Counted from the stretch's first letter, positions 18,011 to 26,513 are shown. The stretch: DNA of 64,000 nucleotides from Candidatus Electrothrix aestuarii (GCA_032595685.2 CP159373.1:1447001-1511000), one strand, 5' to 3'. Numbers and translations are program-made. The notes: generated by a model not told the origin, from the sequence alone.

Positions 18011-18170
18011 GTAGGGGTAAACCTGTGTGTTTACCCTTGCCGCCATCCAGAAAATAAAGGGCAGACACATAGGTCTGCCCCTACACCCTGCCCGGTATAA
18101 AAAGGGCGAACACAGGGATAACACAGGGGTTCGCCCCTTAATAATAGGGCAACCGCCGGTTGCCCCTACC
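18011..18170. repeat. Cluster of four REP-like palindromes
   Basis: Four short GC-rich inverted repeats follow one another between the LolA-like gene and the permease gene. They are GTAGGGGTAAACC.. with TTTACCC (18011-18038), AGGGCAGAC.. with GTCTGCCCCTAC (18058-18084), AGGGCGAAC.. with GTTCGCCCCTT (18101-18139) and AGGGCAACCG with CGGTTGCCCCTACC (18146-18170). They share a GGGGNNNNC / GNNNNCCCCTAC outline but differ in the inner bases. They lie inside the presumed operon and could fold in the mRNA and alter the ratio of the carrier to the transporter. Confidence 0.75.
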
Positions 18171-18205
18171 GCACCGAAAAAACAGAACGCCGAGGGGTTC
18201 CTCCC

Positions 18206-19420
18206 ATGAAAATGGCCTTGAGAAACATAGCAGCCTATAAAAAACGGACCATTGTCACGGTGCTGTTGACCAGCCTGACAACCGCCCTGCTCGTCTTTGC
18301 TTCAGCCTGGATGGACGGCTCGCATCAGACCATGATTAAAAACGCCGTGGAAATCTATCCGGGCTACCTCCAGATTACGGGCAAGGAGTTTCGTGACAAA
18401 CCGAGTTATGAACACCTGATCTTTGATAGCACCGCCATCAGGGAAAAACTGGCCGACATGGAAGGCATTGCTCTTCTTGCTGCCCGCTTTGAATCCTTTG
18501 TTCTTTATTCTGCTGACGAAAAAGCTGTGGGCGGGATGCTCACCGGTATTGAGCCGGAAAAAGAGGCTGGCCTGTCCCGGCTCAGTGCCTCTTTACAGAG
18601 CGGAGAATACCTCAGTGCTGAGGATACCAATCAGGTGTACATCGGTAATGAGCTGGCCAAGCGGCTCAAGGTCGGGATAGGGGATGAGATTGCCTTTGTG
18701 GGCAACGGGGCTGATTATTCCTTTGCCGCAGATAACCTGATCGTTAAGGGCATTTTTCAGACCGGTCTGTACGAGTTCGACACCTCCACGGCATTTCTTA
18801 ATCTGGCCTATTTTGAGAAGATTATGGCGGCTACCAACTATGCCACCCATTTTATTGTCATGCCGGAGCATCCTGAGGAGGTTCAAGCATTGGCAGCAGA
18901 GATCGGCACAGCCCTTGGCAAGGAATACGCAGCAGAAAGCTGGCGGCAGATCATGGCCCAATTGCTCAAGGCCATGCAGATGGATTCAATCTTCGGCTAT
19001 ATCACCTTGGGGATCTTTTTCATCGTGATTTTTTTCGTGATTACGATCTACACCCTGCTGACGGTCTATTCCCGGATTCGGGAAATCGGGGTGCTGCGGG
19101 CTATCGGCACTACCCCGAAACAGATTCTCGGGATGCTGATGCTGGAAAGTGCTCTGCTGGCTGTTGTGAGCGTAGTTCTTGGCGGGCTGCTTGGGGGAGT
19201 TGTGGCCTATTATTTTCACCTCAACCCTATCCCCATGTCCGGCTTTGAAGAGCAGTTTAAGCAGTATGGACTGGCGGTTTCGGCAATCCCAACGGCTTTT
19301 CAGCCTCTGGCTATTTTACGTGATATGCTGGTGATGTTTGTCCTCTCCGTGCTGTCCACGCTGTATCCGATCCTGAAGATTAATCGATATCGGCCTGTTG
19401 AGGCTATGCGGCATGTGTAG
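18206..19420 (+). CDS. ABC transporter permease, FtsX/MacB-like (first)
   Basis: A 404-aa permease of the LolC/MacB/FtsX family. It has an N-terminal transmembrane helix (TIVTVLLTSLTTALLVFASA), a large periplasmic domain (about 45-265) and three C-terminal transmembrane helices, with the cytoplasmic coupling motif VYSRIREIGVLRAIGTTPKQI between them. LolC/E-type permeases extract lipids or lipoproteins from the inner membrane in a mechanotransmission cycle. The paired permease at 19482 and the ATPase at 20729 complete the transporter. The start is preceded by CGAGGGGTTCCTCCC; an AGGGG motif may serve as ribosome binding site. Confidence 0.9.
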   Translation: MKMALRNIAAYKKRTIVTVLLTSLTTALLVFASAWMDGSHQTMIKNAVEIYPGYLQITGKEFRDKPSYEHLIFDSTAIREKLADMEGIALLAARFESFVLYSADEKAVGGMLTGIEPEKEAGLSRLSASLQSGEYLSAEDTNQVYIGNELAKRLKVGIGDEIAFVGNGADYSFAADNLIVKGIFQTGLYEFDTSTAFLNLAYFEKIMAATNYATHFIVMPEHPEEVQALAAEIGTALGKEYAAESWRQIMAQLLKAMQMDSIFGYITLGIFFIVIFFVITIYTLLTVYSRIREIGVLRAIGTTPKQILGMLMLESALLAVVSVVLGGLLGGVVAYYFHLNPIPMSGFEEQFKQYGLAVSAIPTAFQPLAILRDMLVMFVLSVLSTLYPILKINRYRPVEAMRHV

Positions 19421-19481
19421 GAGTGGATCAGCAAACGAAGCAAACCGCGCAGAAACAAAGAAATATATAGAGGACATAAAC

Positions 19482-20711
19482 ATGTTGCACATGACAGCCA
19501 AAATCGCCTGGGCCTCGTTGGTCCGGCGCAGCGCCCGTTCTATCCTGCTGGTGCTGATGATCGCAGTCAGCCTCTGGGGTCTGCTCTTCATGGAGGGCAT
19601 CTATGACGGCATGACCGAACAGATGATCGGCAATGCCATCCGCAGCGACAGCGGTCATATCTCGCTGTTCGGCAAAGGGTACCGCTTGGACCCAGACCTG
19701 TCCCGCTGGATCGGAAAAGAGAAAGAGGTGCTGGCGGCATTAGACACGAACCCACGGGTCAAGAGCGCAATCACCCGCCTGAAACAAGACGGCCTGGTGG
19801 CCACGGCCCATTATTCACGCGGTGCGGTGCTGCTCGGTATCGACTTGGAGGCCGAAGAACAGCATGGCCGCTTAGGCGGCTATCTGCATCAGGGGACGTT
19901 CAGTTTCGGCGCAAAAGGACAGGGCGCGATCATCGGCTATAAGCTGGCTGAAAAGCTGCAGGTACAGGTGGGCGGCAAGATCATCGTCTCGGCCCAGGAC
20001 AGCCTGCATGAGGTTTCCTCGGTAGCGCTCAGGATCAGCGGTATCCTCAAGACGAATAATATGGCCCTGGATGAAAATGCCGTGCTGCTCAGTCAGGAGC
20101 GGATGCGCAAGCTGCTGGCTGTGCCCAAGGATATGGGTGCGGCCCAGATCGCGGTCCTGCTCCAGGATGAAGGCGAGATTGCCCGATTGCAGCAGGAACT
20201 GCGCGAAAAATTCCCTGGCCTGGATGTGCTGCGCTGGGACGAACTCTACCCTGCCCTGCTTCAGTCCAGAGAGATGATGCGGGTCTTTAACCTGGTCACT
20301 AACCTGCTGATCTTCTGCGTGGCCGCTCTAGGGATATTCGGCGTGATGCTGGTCTCGGTCCTGGAACGGCTACGGGAGTTTGGGATCATGCTCGCCGTCG
20401 GCACCCGCTTCCGCGAGATCTGCCAGATCATTCTGGCCGAGTCCTTGTTCATGGGCTTTATCGGTTTCGGCTTGGGTGCCCTGATCGGCGGCAGCACCCT
20501 GTACTATTTCAAAATCTACGGTCTTGATCTGAGCGTTTTCAGCGAGGCCTTTGAGGAGTTCGGCATGGACGCGGTCACCTACGCACTTATCCGTCCGAGT
20601 TATTTCATCACCGCCTTGCTGGCCGTGACAGCGGCCACTTTGTTGAGCATCGTCATCCCATTGCGGATACTGAACAAGGCCAAACCCATCGAGGCGATCA
20701 ACAGCATATAA
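19482..20711 (+). CDS. ABC transporter permease, FtsX/MacB-like (second)
   Basis: A 409-aa permease with the same topology as its neighbour: one N-terminal helix (SILLVLMIAVSLWGLLFME), a periplasmic domain and three C-terminal helices, with the coupling motif LERLREFGIMLAVGTRFREI. The two permeases probably form a heterodimer, like LolC/LolE. The start at 19482 is chosen because AGAGGAC lies nine bases upstream; the open frame extends further back (19398) across the end of the first permease without a ribosome binding site. The gene is richer in GC than the accessory genes around it, in keeping with a long-resident cluster. Confidence 0.9.
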   Translation: MLHMTAKIAWASLVRRSARSILLVLMIAVSLWGLLFMEGIYDGMTEQMIGNAIRSDSGHISLFGKGYRLDPDLSRWIGKEKEVLAALDTNPRVKSAITRLKQDGLVATAHYSRGAVLLGIDLEAEEQHGRLGGYLHQGTFSFGAKGQGAIIGYKLAEKLQVQVGGKIIVSAQDSLHEVSSVALRISGILKTNNMALDENAVLLSQERMRKLLAVPKDMGAAQIAVLLQDEGEIARLQQELREKFPGLDVLRWDELYPALLQSREMMRVFNLVTNLLIFCVAALGIFGVMLVSVLERLREFGIMLAVGTRFREICQIILAESLFMGFIGFGLGALIGGSTLYYFKIYGLDLSVFSEAFEEFGMDAVTYALIRPSYFITALLAVTAATLLSIVIPLRILNKAKPIEAINSI

Positions 20712-20728
20712 GGGAGAACAAGAACAAA

Positions 20729-21421
20729 ATGAGTGATTTTCTTGAAGCACAGCAGATCGGCAAGACATTCCGCCCTGATAAAGAAGTGGAGGTCGCTGCC
20801 CTGCGCAATATCAACCTGACAATCAGGCAAGGCGATTTCGCCGTGCTCTCCGGCCCGTCCGGCAGTGGCAAGACCACTCTGCTCAACATCATCGGCTGCC
20901 TGGATGCAGCCACGGAGGGACAGGTTTTCCTGACCGGGGAGCAGCTCACCGGCCTGCCCGAGAAAAAGCTTTCCCTTATCCGCCGGGATCAGATCGGCTT
21001 TGTCTTTCAGGCCTATAACCTCATCCCGGTGCTTACGGCCAGGGAGAATATTGAGTACATCATGAAGCTCCAGGGGCGCAGCCAGGAGGAATGCGATGCA
21101 CGGGTGACCGAGGTGGCCCGCAAGCTGGAAATCCATACCCTGCTCGACAAACTGCCCGGCCAACTCAGCGGTGGCCAGCAGCAACGGGTGGCCGTGGCCC
21201 GTGCTGTGGCGACCACACCTAAGCTGATTCTTGCTGATGAACCGACCGCCAATCTGGACTCCAAAACCGCTGCCTCACTCATGGATATGATGGAACGGCT
21301 CAATGAGGACGAGGGGGTGACCATCATCTTTTCCTCGCACGACCCGCTGGTCATCGGCAAGGCACGGCATTCTATCGTCCTCAAAGACGGAGAAATTATT
21401 TCTGATGAGCGCATTCACTGA
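20729..21421 (+). CDS. ABC transporter ATPase, LolD/MacB-like
   Basis: A 230-aa nucleotide-binding subunit. Walker A is GPSGSGKTT (44-52), the Q-loop is VFQAYNLIP, the signature is LSGGQQQRVAVARA, Walker B is LILADEPTANLDS and the switch His lies in FSSHDP. All catalytic motifs are intact. LolD/MacB-type ATPases energise FtsX-type permeases, here the two upstream genes, from which it is separated by 17 bp. It overlaps the following barrel gene by 17 bp, supporting a single transcript. Confidence 0.95.
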   Translation: MSDFLEAQQIGKTFRPDKEVEVAALRNINLTIRQGDFAVLSGPSGSGKTTLLNIIGCLDAATEGQVFLTGEQLTGLPEKKLSLIRRDQIGFVFQAYNLIPVLTARENIEYIMKLQGRSQEECDARVTEVARKLEIHTLLDKLPGQLSGGQQQRVAVARAVATTPKLILADEPTANLDSKTAASLMDMMERLNEDEGVTIIFSSHDPLVIGKARHSIVLKDGEIISDERIH

Positions 21422-22364
21422 GCTGTTCCTGGCCGGGTTACTGGGGATCAGCCCGGAGCTTGCTCTGGAAAACACCAATATCCTCAGCTATGACCAGGCG
21501 CAGTATACTGCCGATTTCAATCGCCTGCGGGCGGACCTCTCGCTCTCCCATGAAGACCACCCGGATGTTATCGGCAAGGTCATTGTGGACAACAAAACCC
21601 GCTTCACCGCCAGCCCGGACAGTCTGGGCAACAAGACCTCCATCTATCGGGCCTATCTCCAGTACAGAGGGGAGAAGCATTTCTGGTCTGCGGGCAGACA
21701 GCGTATCCCGCTGGGCGTGGGCCGGATCTGGAATCCCGTTGATGTGTTCAATCCGGTGGATTCCGAGGCCGTGGAACCGGACGAACGGGAAGGTACCGAG
21801 TCTCTGCGTTATGAGTACGCCCTGAGTGAGCTGGCCAATCTGGACGCCACCTTGGCCCGTGACAAGGCGGCAGTACGGCTCAAGGGCTATCTGGAATACG
21901 TGGATGCGGCCCTGGTCGGGTTGCGGGATGAGGATAATGACCTGGATATTATTGGCTGGGAGCTGGCAGGCCAGCTGCTGGGCACCGGGGTCGAACTACG
22001 CAGCGAGGGCGGTAGTTTCCATGACCGTGCAAGCGGTGAACGTTATACCGAGTTCATTGTCGGGGGCGAATACGGCTTTGCCGATTCCCTGACCCTGCTT
22101 GCCGAATACAAGTTCTCGGATCAGGAGCAGGGAGATTCCCTGGGCGGCATTATGAGCTATCAGCCCGCCATGCTCTGGACATGCAGCCTGCTCGCAGTCG
22201 CCTCCCTTGAGGACGGTTCCGGCTTTCTGGCTCCGTCCGTGGAGTACAGCCTTAGCAATGAAATGACCCTCAGCGCCGGGGCCTTTCTCTATTACGGGGA
22301 TGAGACGGACAGCTTCGGCAGTGCAGTGGACCGGTACTACCTGCGCTGGTTTGTCCATTTCTGA
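21405..22364 (+). CDS. Outer-membrane beta-barrel protein of the transporter cluster
   Basis: A 319-aa protein made of alternating amphipathic strands (HFWSAGRQRIPLGVGRI, FLAPSVEYSLSNEMTLS) that ends in YLRWFVHF. The C-terminal Phe is typical of proteins assembled by the BAM machinery. The first ~20 residues (MSAFTELFLAGLLGISPELA) may be a weak signal peptide. The GRQRIPLGVGRIWNPVDVFNP stretch is typical of DUF1302/porin-like barrels. It overlaps the ATPase gene, so it is likely the outer-membrane partner of the LolA-like carrier and the transporter. The substrate is unknown. Confidence 0.75.
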   Translation: MSAFTELFLAGLLGISPELALENTNILSYDQAQYTADFNRLRADLSLSHEDHPDVIGKVIVDNKTRFTASPDSLGNKTSIYRAYLQYRGEKHFWSAGRQRIPLGVGRIWNPVDVFNPVDSEAVEPDEREGTESLRYEYALSELANLDATLARDKAAVRLKGYLEYVDAALVGLRDEDNDLDIIGWELAGQLLGTGVELRSEGGSFHDRASGERYTEFIVGGEYGFADSLTLLAEYKFSDQEQGDSLGGIMSYQPAMLWTCSLLAVASLEDGSGFLAPSVEYSLSNEMTLSAGAFLYYGDETDSFGSAVDRYYLRWFVHF

Positions 22365-22504
22365 TTTCTGATGCCCTGTTTTGCCGATGCCCGAGTTCTG
22401 CTTAGGCAACTAACAAAAAAATAGCATAGATTTTGCCTTTCAAAATATGGGTATTGTGATTCACGAAAAATATAAAAACTCGTAGGTTGCGGATAAAGAA
22501 CAAG

Positions 22505-22530
22505 GGTTCCCAAGCTGGAGCTTGGGAACC
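22505..22530. repeat. Perfect palindrome GGTTCCCAAGCT
   Basis: A 12-bp perfect inverted repeat (GGTTCCCAAGCT, two-base centre, AGCTTGGGAACC) between the barrel and nitroreductase genes. It is the type of short palindrome that is dispersed between genes in many bacteria. No U-tract follows, so it is not a standard terminator. Confidence 0.7.
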
Positions 22531-22558
22531 AGGAAAACCAGGAAAGAGCGTTTACATG

Positions 22559-22600
22559 TCTGAACACAGTATTTGCTCGTTTGAACGGAGCATTCAGACG
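22559..22600. other. Two-tier hairpin before the nitroreductase gene
   Basis: GTCTGAA (22559-22565) can pair with TTCAGAC (22594-22600), and inside it TGCTCGTT pairs with AACGGAGCA around a two-base loop with one bulge. The structure ends about 50 bp before the nitroreductase start. It could be an mRNA leader element or the remains of a mobile element; the sequence does not decide. Confidence 0.4.
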
Positions 22601-22647
22601 TGGAAGAGCTGATAGTCAATGAATGAAACAGAGAGGCAGAGAACCTG

Positions 22648-23214
22648 ATGACCTTTGATGAATTACTGAAAAACCGACGATCCGTAAGAAACTACCAGGA
22701 CAAACCTGTTGCGGTCGATCTTATCCAGGAGATGATCAGGGAAAGCACGCTTGCCCCCAATGCAGGCAATGAACAGCCGTGGAAGTATATCATCGTCAAC
22801 AACAGAGAGATGCTGAAGAAGATCTCAGATGAGAGCAAGAAAAACATCCTGGCCCGCATTGCAGCCAATCCCGATGATTATGCAAAGAAATATCAGGGGA
22901 TGCTGGAGAATGAGTCCTTCAATGTTTTTTACAACGCACCGTGTCTAGTGATAATTCTCGGACTTTCTCATCTGAAGAATCTCTCTGTCGATTGTGCTCT
23001 GGCAGCCGGTTATTTCATGCTGGCGGCAAGTTCCAGAGGTCTGGGGACATGCTGGGTGAACCTCGGCACTGAAATACATGACCAGGATATGCTCAGGGAA
23101 CTGGAGATACCGGACAACTGCACCATTGTGGCTCCGATCATCCTGGGCTACCCGGAAAATATCCCTTCTGTGCCCAAGAGAAAGGAAGCGGAGATCGTAA
23201 AAATTATCAGATGA
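22648..23214 (+). CDS. Nitroreductase-family flavoprotein
   Basis: A 188-aa FMN-dependent oxidoreductase of the nitroreductase family. It has the N-terminal FMN phosphate motif RRSVRNYQDKPV, the APNAGNEQPWKYIIV block and the C-terminal GLGTCWVNLG motif with a PIILGYPE ending, all in the usual order and length. The physiological substrate cannot be read from sequence. A ribosome binding site is weak (AGAACCTG). It overlaps the methyltransferase gene by four bases (ATGA), so the two are probably co-translated. A fragment of a second gene of this family lies at 32673-32768. Confidence 0.9.
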   Translation: MTFDELLKNRRSVRNYQDKPVAVDLIQEMIRESTLAPNAGNEQPWKYIIVNNREMLKKISDESKKNILARIAANPDDYAKKYQGMLENESFNVFYNAPCLVIILGLSHLKNLSVDCALAAGYFMLAASSRGLGTCWVNLGTEIHDQDMLRELEIPDNCTIVAPIILGYPENIPSVPKRKEAEIVKIIR

Positions 23215-24080
23215 AGCACAACAAACCGAGCATGACGGCCCGCAAAGTCGCTCTGAACATTGTCACTCTTGGATCACAACCCGGAATGGACACGGTTCTT
23301 CCTCGCGGGATTGTTGATGCCACGGCAAGGTTACTTGTTGCATCAGGTGCTGCCGGGGAAAGGACAGTCCGGTTGGCCCGCTCTCCCAGAATGATCGCTG
23401 TGTATGAAGCCTTTGACTGGATGCTGCCGGGCCAGTTTGAGGCATTTGCCCATCGCAAGGCCTTCTGTGAACAGCAGGTACAGGACAGTATCAGCAGCGG
23501 AGCGACCCAGGTGCTTGTCCTCGGAGCTGGATACGATACCTTGTGCTGTCGATTGGCACCGGAGTTTCCGGGGGTACGTTTTTTCGAGATTGATCATCCG
23601 GCCACATCTTCTCTGAAACAGAAAGGGATTGAGGCGTTAGGAGCGAGTGAGAATCTTCACCTGATTGCGGAAGATTTGGGTGAGAGGGAACTGTCTGATG
23701 TGCTGAGAACAAATGCGGATTGGGACGTAACGGCGCAAAGCGTTATCCTTGCCGAAGGGCTTGTCATGTATTTAGCAACAGAAGCTGTGCAATCCTTGTT
23801 CAGGCAATGCGCAGCAAGTGTCGGTCAGGGATCGCGCATCGCCTTTTCCTACATTCCCAGCGGTGAAGATGGTCGGCCATACGTGGGGCGATGGACCGGG
23901 TTGATGCTTTGGTTGCAGAGAGTTGTCGGCGAGCCGTGGTTGTGGAGTATCCGGCCTGAAGAGCTTTCATCGTTTGTACAGCAGCACGGCTGGAGAGAGG
24001 CACCGGAGTTGATCAAGGGTTCAAATCGATACGGGGTGGAATTTTTTGCTGTTGCGGTGGTAACCTCCAATCAAGGCTGA
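23211..24080 (+). CDS. LCM-family SAM-dependent methyltransferase
   Basis: A 289-aa class I methyltransferase of the leucine carboxyl methyltransferase-like family (PF04072). An N-terminal helical cap (MTARKVALNIVTLGSQPGMD) is followed by the SAM-binding loop VLVLGAGYDTLCCRL and acidic strand end FFEIDHP, then ILAEGLVMYL. Bacterial members act on small molecules, but the substrate is unknown. It is translationally coupled to the nitroreductase. Its last ~110 bp are repeated, with about ten differences, after the toxin-antitoxin pair. This copy ends in VTSNQG after AVAVV, whereas the distal copy ends directly after AVAVV, so the true ancestral C-terminus may be in the distal copy. Confidence 0.85.
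   Translation: MKHNKPSMTARKVALNIVTLGSQPGMDTVLPRGIVDATARLLVASGAAGERTVRLARSPRMIAVYEAFDWMLPGQFEAFAHRKAFCEQQVQDSISSGATQVLVLGAGYDTLCCRLAPEFPGVRFFEIDHPATSSLKQKGIEALGASENLHLIAEDLGERELSDVLRTNADWDVTAQSVILAEGLVMYLATEAVQSLFRQCAASVGQGSRIAFSYIPSGEDGRPYVGRWTGLMLWLQRVVGEPWLWSIRPEELSSFVQQHGWREAPELIKGSNRYGVEFFAVAVVTSNQG
23951..24061 (+). repeat. Direct repeat, proximal copy: 3' end of methyltransferase
   Basis: 111 bp inside the 3' end of the methyltransferase gene that recur at 24739-24849 with about ten substitutions and no gaps. The two copies bracket the toxin-antitoxin pair. Confidence 0.85.
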
Positions 24081-24121
24081 AACAAGCTGCTCAGAAATTG
24101 ACCGCTCAGGATTATCCGACT

Positions 24122-24160
24122 ATAGTATATATTATTATGCATATAATTATATATTTTATC
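24122..24160. promoter_or_regulatory. AT-rich promoter/operator region of toxin-antitoxin pair
   Basis: A stretch of nearly pure A/T around ATGCAT (TATATATTATTATGCATATA and onward) forms an imperfect palindrome 15-50 bp before the antitoxin start. Phd/YefM antitoxins usually bind such operators to repress their own operon, so this is the likely control site. AGGAGAAC before the start is the ribosome binding site. Confidence 0.4.
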
Positions 24161-24174
24161 AGGAGAACAACACA

Positions 24175-24444
24175 ATGCCCGCAACCGACTATCTTTCCGC
24201 CACCGCTCTGGCAAAAAAAACAGCTGCTGCTCTTGATTCCCTGGAACAGGGCGAGACAGGGAAACTCATTATTTTGAAAAACAACACGCCCAAGGCGGTT
24301 CTGCTTTCATTTGAGGCATATGAAGCTCTTGAGGAGGAACTGGAGGATCTGCGCCTTGCCGCCCTTGCCTTTGCCCGTCTGAAAACCTTTAAACCGGAAG
24401 AGGCAGTTTCTCATGAGGAAATGCTGGAGAAGTTCGGCAAATGA
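24175..24444 (+). CDS. Phd/YefM-family antitoxin
   Basis: An 89-aa antitoxin with the Phd/YefM fold: N-terminal LSATALAKKTAAALDSLEQGETGKLIILKN-type region (sites for DNA binding and dimerisation), the typical TPKAVLLSFEAYEALEEELEDL core, and a charged C-terminal tail that would wrap the toxin. It neutralises the RelE/ParE-type toxin encoded next and represses the operon. The toxin start codon overlaps its stop by four bases. The pair sits between two copies of the methyltransferase 3' end. Confidence 0.9.
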   Translation: MPATDYLSATALAKKTAAALDSLEQGETGKLIILKNNTPKAVLLSFEAYEALEEELEDLRLAALAFARLKTFKPEEAVSHEEMLEKFGK

Positions 24445-24725
24445 ACTGGGCTGTCACTTATCATCCCGGTGTTGAGAATGACCTGAAGCGTGTCGGTCCG
24501 TCCGCAGCCCGACGCATCCTGCGGGCCATAGACACAAAACTGACCCGCGCTCCCATGCAGTTCGGCGCACCGCTTTCCGGCAGCCTGTCCGAGTTTCGGA
24601 AATTGCGGATAGGAGATTACCGGGTGGTTTATCAGGTCACAGAGACCTCTGTCACCGTGTACGTGCTCGCAGTCGGGCCACGCAGAGACAAAGAAATTTA
24701 TGATCTTGCATCCGGGCGGATGTAA
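24441..24725 (+). CDS. RelE/ParE-superfamily toxin
   Basis: A 94-aa toxin of the RelE/StbE type: WAVTYHPGVENDLKRVG at the N-terminus, the conserved LRIGDYRVVYQV strand pair and the C-terminal VLAVGPRRDKEIYDLA. RelE-like toxins cut mRNA on the ribosome; ParE-like toxins poison gyrase. The LRIGDYRVVY motif and GPRRDKEIY ending favour the RelE branch, with Arg residues available for catalysis. Overlap with the antitoxin gene (ATGA) is typical. Confidence 0.9.
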   Translation: MNWAVTYHPGVENDLKRVGPSAARRILRAIDTKLTRAPMQFGAPLSGSLSEFRKLRIGDYRVVYQVTETSVTVYVLAVGPRRDKEIYDLASGRM

Positions 24726-24738
24726 AAAAACAGTTACT

Positions 24739-24849
24739 CCGGCCTGAAGAGCTTGCATCCTTTCTACAGCAGCATGGCTGGAGAGAGGCACCGGAATTGA
24801 TCAAGGGGGGAGATCGATACGGGGTGGAGTTTTTTGCTGTTGCGGTGGT
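24739..24849 (+). repeat. Direct repeat, distal copy: methyltransferase 3' end fragment
   Basis: 111 bp matching 23951-24061 at roughly 90%. In frame it reads RPEELASFLQQHGWREAPE and continues to FFAVAVV followed by a stop. It starts 13 bp after the toxin stop codon and has no 5' gene part attached, so it is a fragment. Confidence 0.85.
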
Positions 24850-24931
24850 GTGATTTAACACGATGCTATAATTGAAATATTGGCATACTGTTGCTGTTAA
24901 AATTTTGGATTTTTTTGATAACATTATATAA

Positions 24932-26297
24932 CAATGGTTCGGTAAATTTTGCTTCAGATTATGCAAGTGCTGCCGCTGTATTCAACAGATCTTCATAATC
25001 GAAGTCGAATTTATCTGAAACCAGCTCAATATCCAGTTTGGATAAAATTCGGTCAAGAAATAATTTTGCGGAATAATAGTCAGTTATATCTCTCATTGAG
25101 AAAGGAGTTCCCTGGTTTTCAACACTGTCATAAAAATTGGCTTTAGCGATTGAAACGGCGGTTAGTGAAGAGTTGAAGTGAAAATACAGTTTGTTTTCAC
25201 TTCTTGCCTGACAATGCGTGAGGCCGGTATATTGTTTCGCATCCCGAAAGAGAAACTCTATCTGAAATCGAGCCTTGTAATACTTGTAAATCAAGAATCC
25301 GTCCAGATTCAAATCGGTAGAGAAAAGAATAGCATAACTGTCGGAGCATTTCTTGTAGATATAGGCGATACGAACATTGCACTTCAGCAGCACGCTATTG
25401 ACGACAGCAGTATATATAATGATTTCATCATCTTCATAACAGGTGTCGAAACGGTACGTCTCGAGTTTTTTCCATCGGATTTTTCCGTCATATTGCCTCG
25501 GTCGCCCCGGTCCCGGCATTCTTGGCCCTGTATACAAATAGCGCATATTCGCATTTTTGGGAAATTTACTGACAAGATGCAACCCGGTATTTTCAGTTAT
25601 GCCATCGACAAACTTTTTCTTTGCCGCAGCACCGTCGTAAACAAAATAGTCAGCGATTTTATCAAGTTCTGGGGCACGGTTGATCACTTGATTAACATAA
25701 AAATCAATTCGGCTTTCATTATCTGGGAGAGTTCCCGGAGTTTGCTCACATTCAAGATGAAAGGCTGTATTCGCTTTAAGGTCGATAACCGCAAGAGAGC
25801 TTATTTCAAGTCCAGGCAACGACTTGGAAGCGCATCCACTCCAGAACTTGGCAACATGTGGAGTTTTTATTCCTGCCTTCGGGATGAAGGAGCAGTCTCC
25901 GGCAAGAATTCTGTGAGGAGAACAGAACCTCTCCACAAGTTGCTTGTTAAAATTGAAAAAATCAAATTCTTTCTCAAAATGACTCCGGTATGTTTTCTCG
26001 GAGAAGCGACCATGTCGGGCCATCGCAAGAAAATTGATACGGCCCGGCAGAGCGATGAAGAGAATAAAAATATGGATCAGGGCATTTTTTCTGACAGCTT
26101 TGATTCCCTCTATTTCGCTTAAAATACTTCTTATTTTTTGTTTCAACACTCTGTATGTCCAGTAATAATTTCAAGAAAGTCTCTGGACAACAGAGAGACA
26201 AGATAAAGATAAGGTTGTTTTTATTCAAGCTTTTTTAGCCCTAAGAGGCTCTAAGTATCATTTGCCTCGCTGCTGAAAAAAAATTACCGAACCATTG
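24932..26297. mobile_element. IS4-like insertion sequence, complete
   Basis: A 1366-bp element with terminal inverted repeats CAATGGTTCGGTAAATTTT (left) and AAAATTACCGAACCATTG (right; one extra base on the left). It is flanked by the 6-bp direct repeat ATATAA (24926-24931 and 26298-26303), the likely target duplication. It encodes one transposase on the minus strand. The right end lies 12 bp before the start codon of the interrupted PIN-domain gene, so it also separates that gene from its promoter. Confidence 0.85.
24959..26149 (-). CDS. Transposase, IS4-superfamily DDE type
   Basis: A 396-aa DDE transposase. The N-terminal helical part (KNALIHIFILFIALPGRINF) is followed by the catalytic core: a first Asp in ILAGDCSFIPKAG, a second in DYFVYDGAAAKKKF, and the Glu in the YKARFQIEFLFRDAKQYTG (YREK-like) motif, characteristic of the IS4 superfamily. 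The frame is intact and the element's ends are clear, so it may still be active. I cannot name the IS4 subgroup. Confidence 0.85.
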   Translation of the reverse strand: MLKQKIRSILSEIEGIKAVRKNALIHIFILFIALPGRINFLAMARHGRFSEKTYRSHFEKEFDFFNFNKQLVERFCSPHRILAGDCSFIPKAGIKTPHVAKFWSGCASKSLPGLEISSLAVIDLKANTAFHLECEQTPGTLPDNESRIDFYVNQVINRAPELDKIADYFVYDGAAAKKKFVDGITENTGLHLVSKFPKNANMRYLYTGPRMPGPGRPRQYDGKIRWKKLETYRFDTCYEDDEIIIYTAVVNSVLLKCNVRIAYIYKKCSDSYAILFSTDLNLDGFLIYKYYKARFQIEFLFRDAKQYTGLTHCQARSENKLYFHFNSSLTAVSIAKANFYDSVENQGTPFSMRDITDYYSAKLFLDRILSKLDIELVSDKFDFDYEDLLNTAAALA

Positions 26298-26513
26298 ATA
26301 TAATCGTTAATGATAAAAATTATATTAGATACAAATATACTTCATCAAGAAGGTTTAAACTCGACTAGATTTCAAATCTTGCAAAGGCTAATTAAGAGTA
26401 ATGCTGTAAGTCTAATCGTTCCTGAAATAGTGATTGAAGAGTATAAAAGTAAAAGAGTTTGACCCGTCCTGAATATAGTTGACACATTAATGACCATTCA
26501 GGAGGGGAATAAT

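Noticed and set aside
25178-26122. Plus-strand open frame of 314 codons opposite the IS4-like transposase
   Set aside because: Shadow frame; the DDE motifs are on the minus strand and the IS ends fit that gene.
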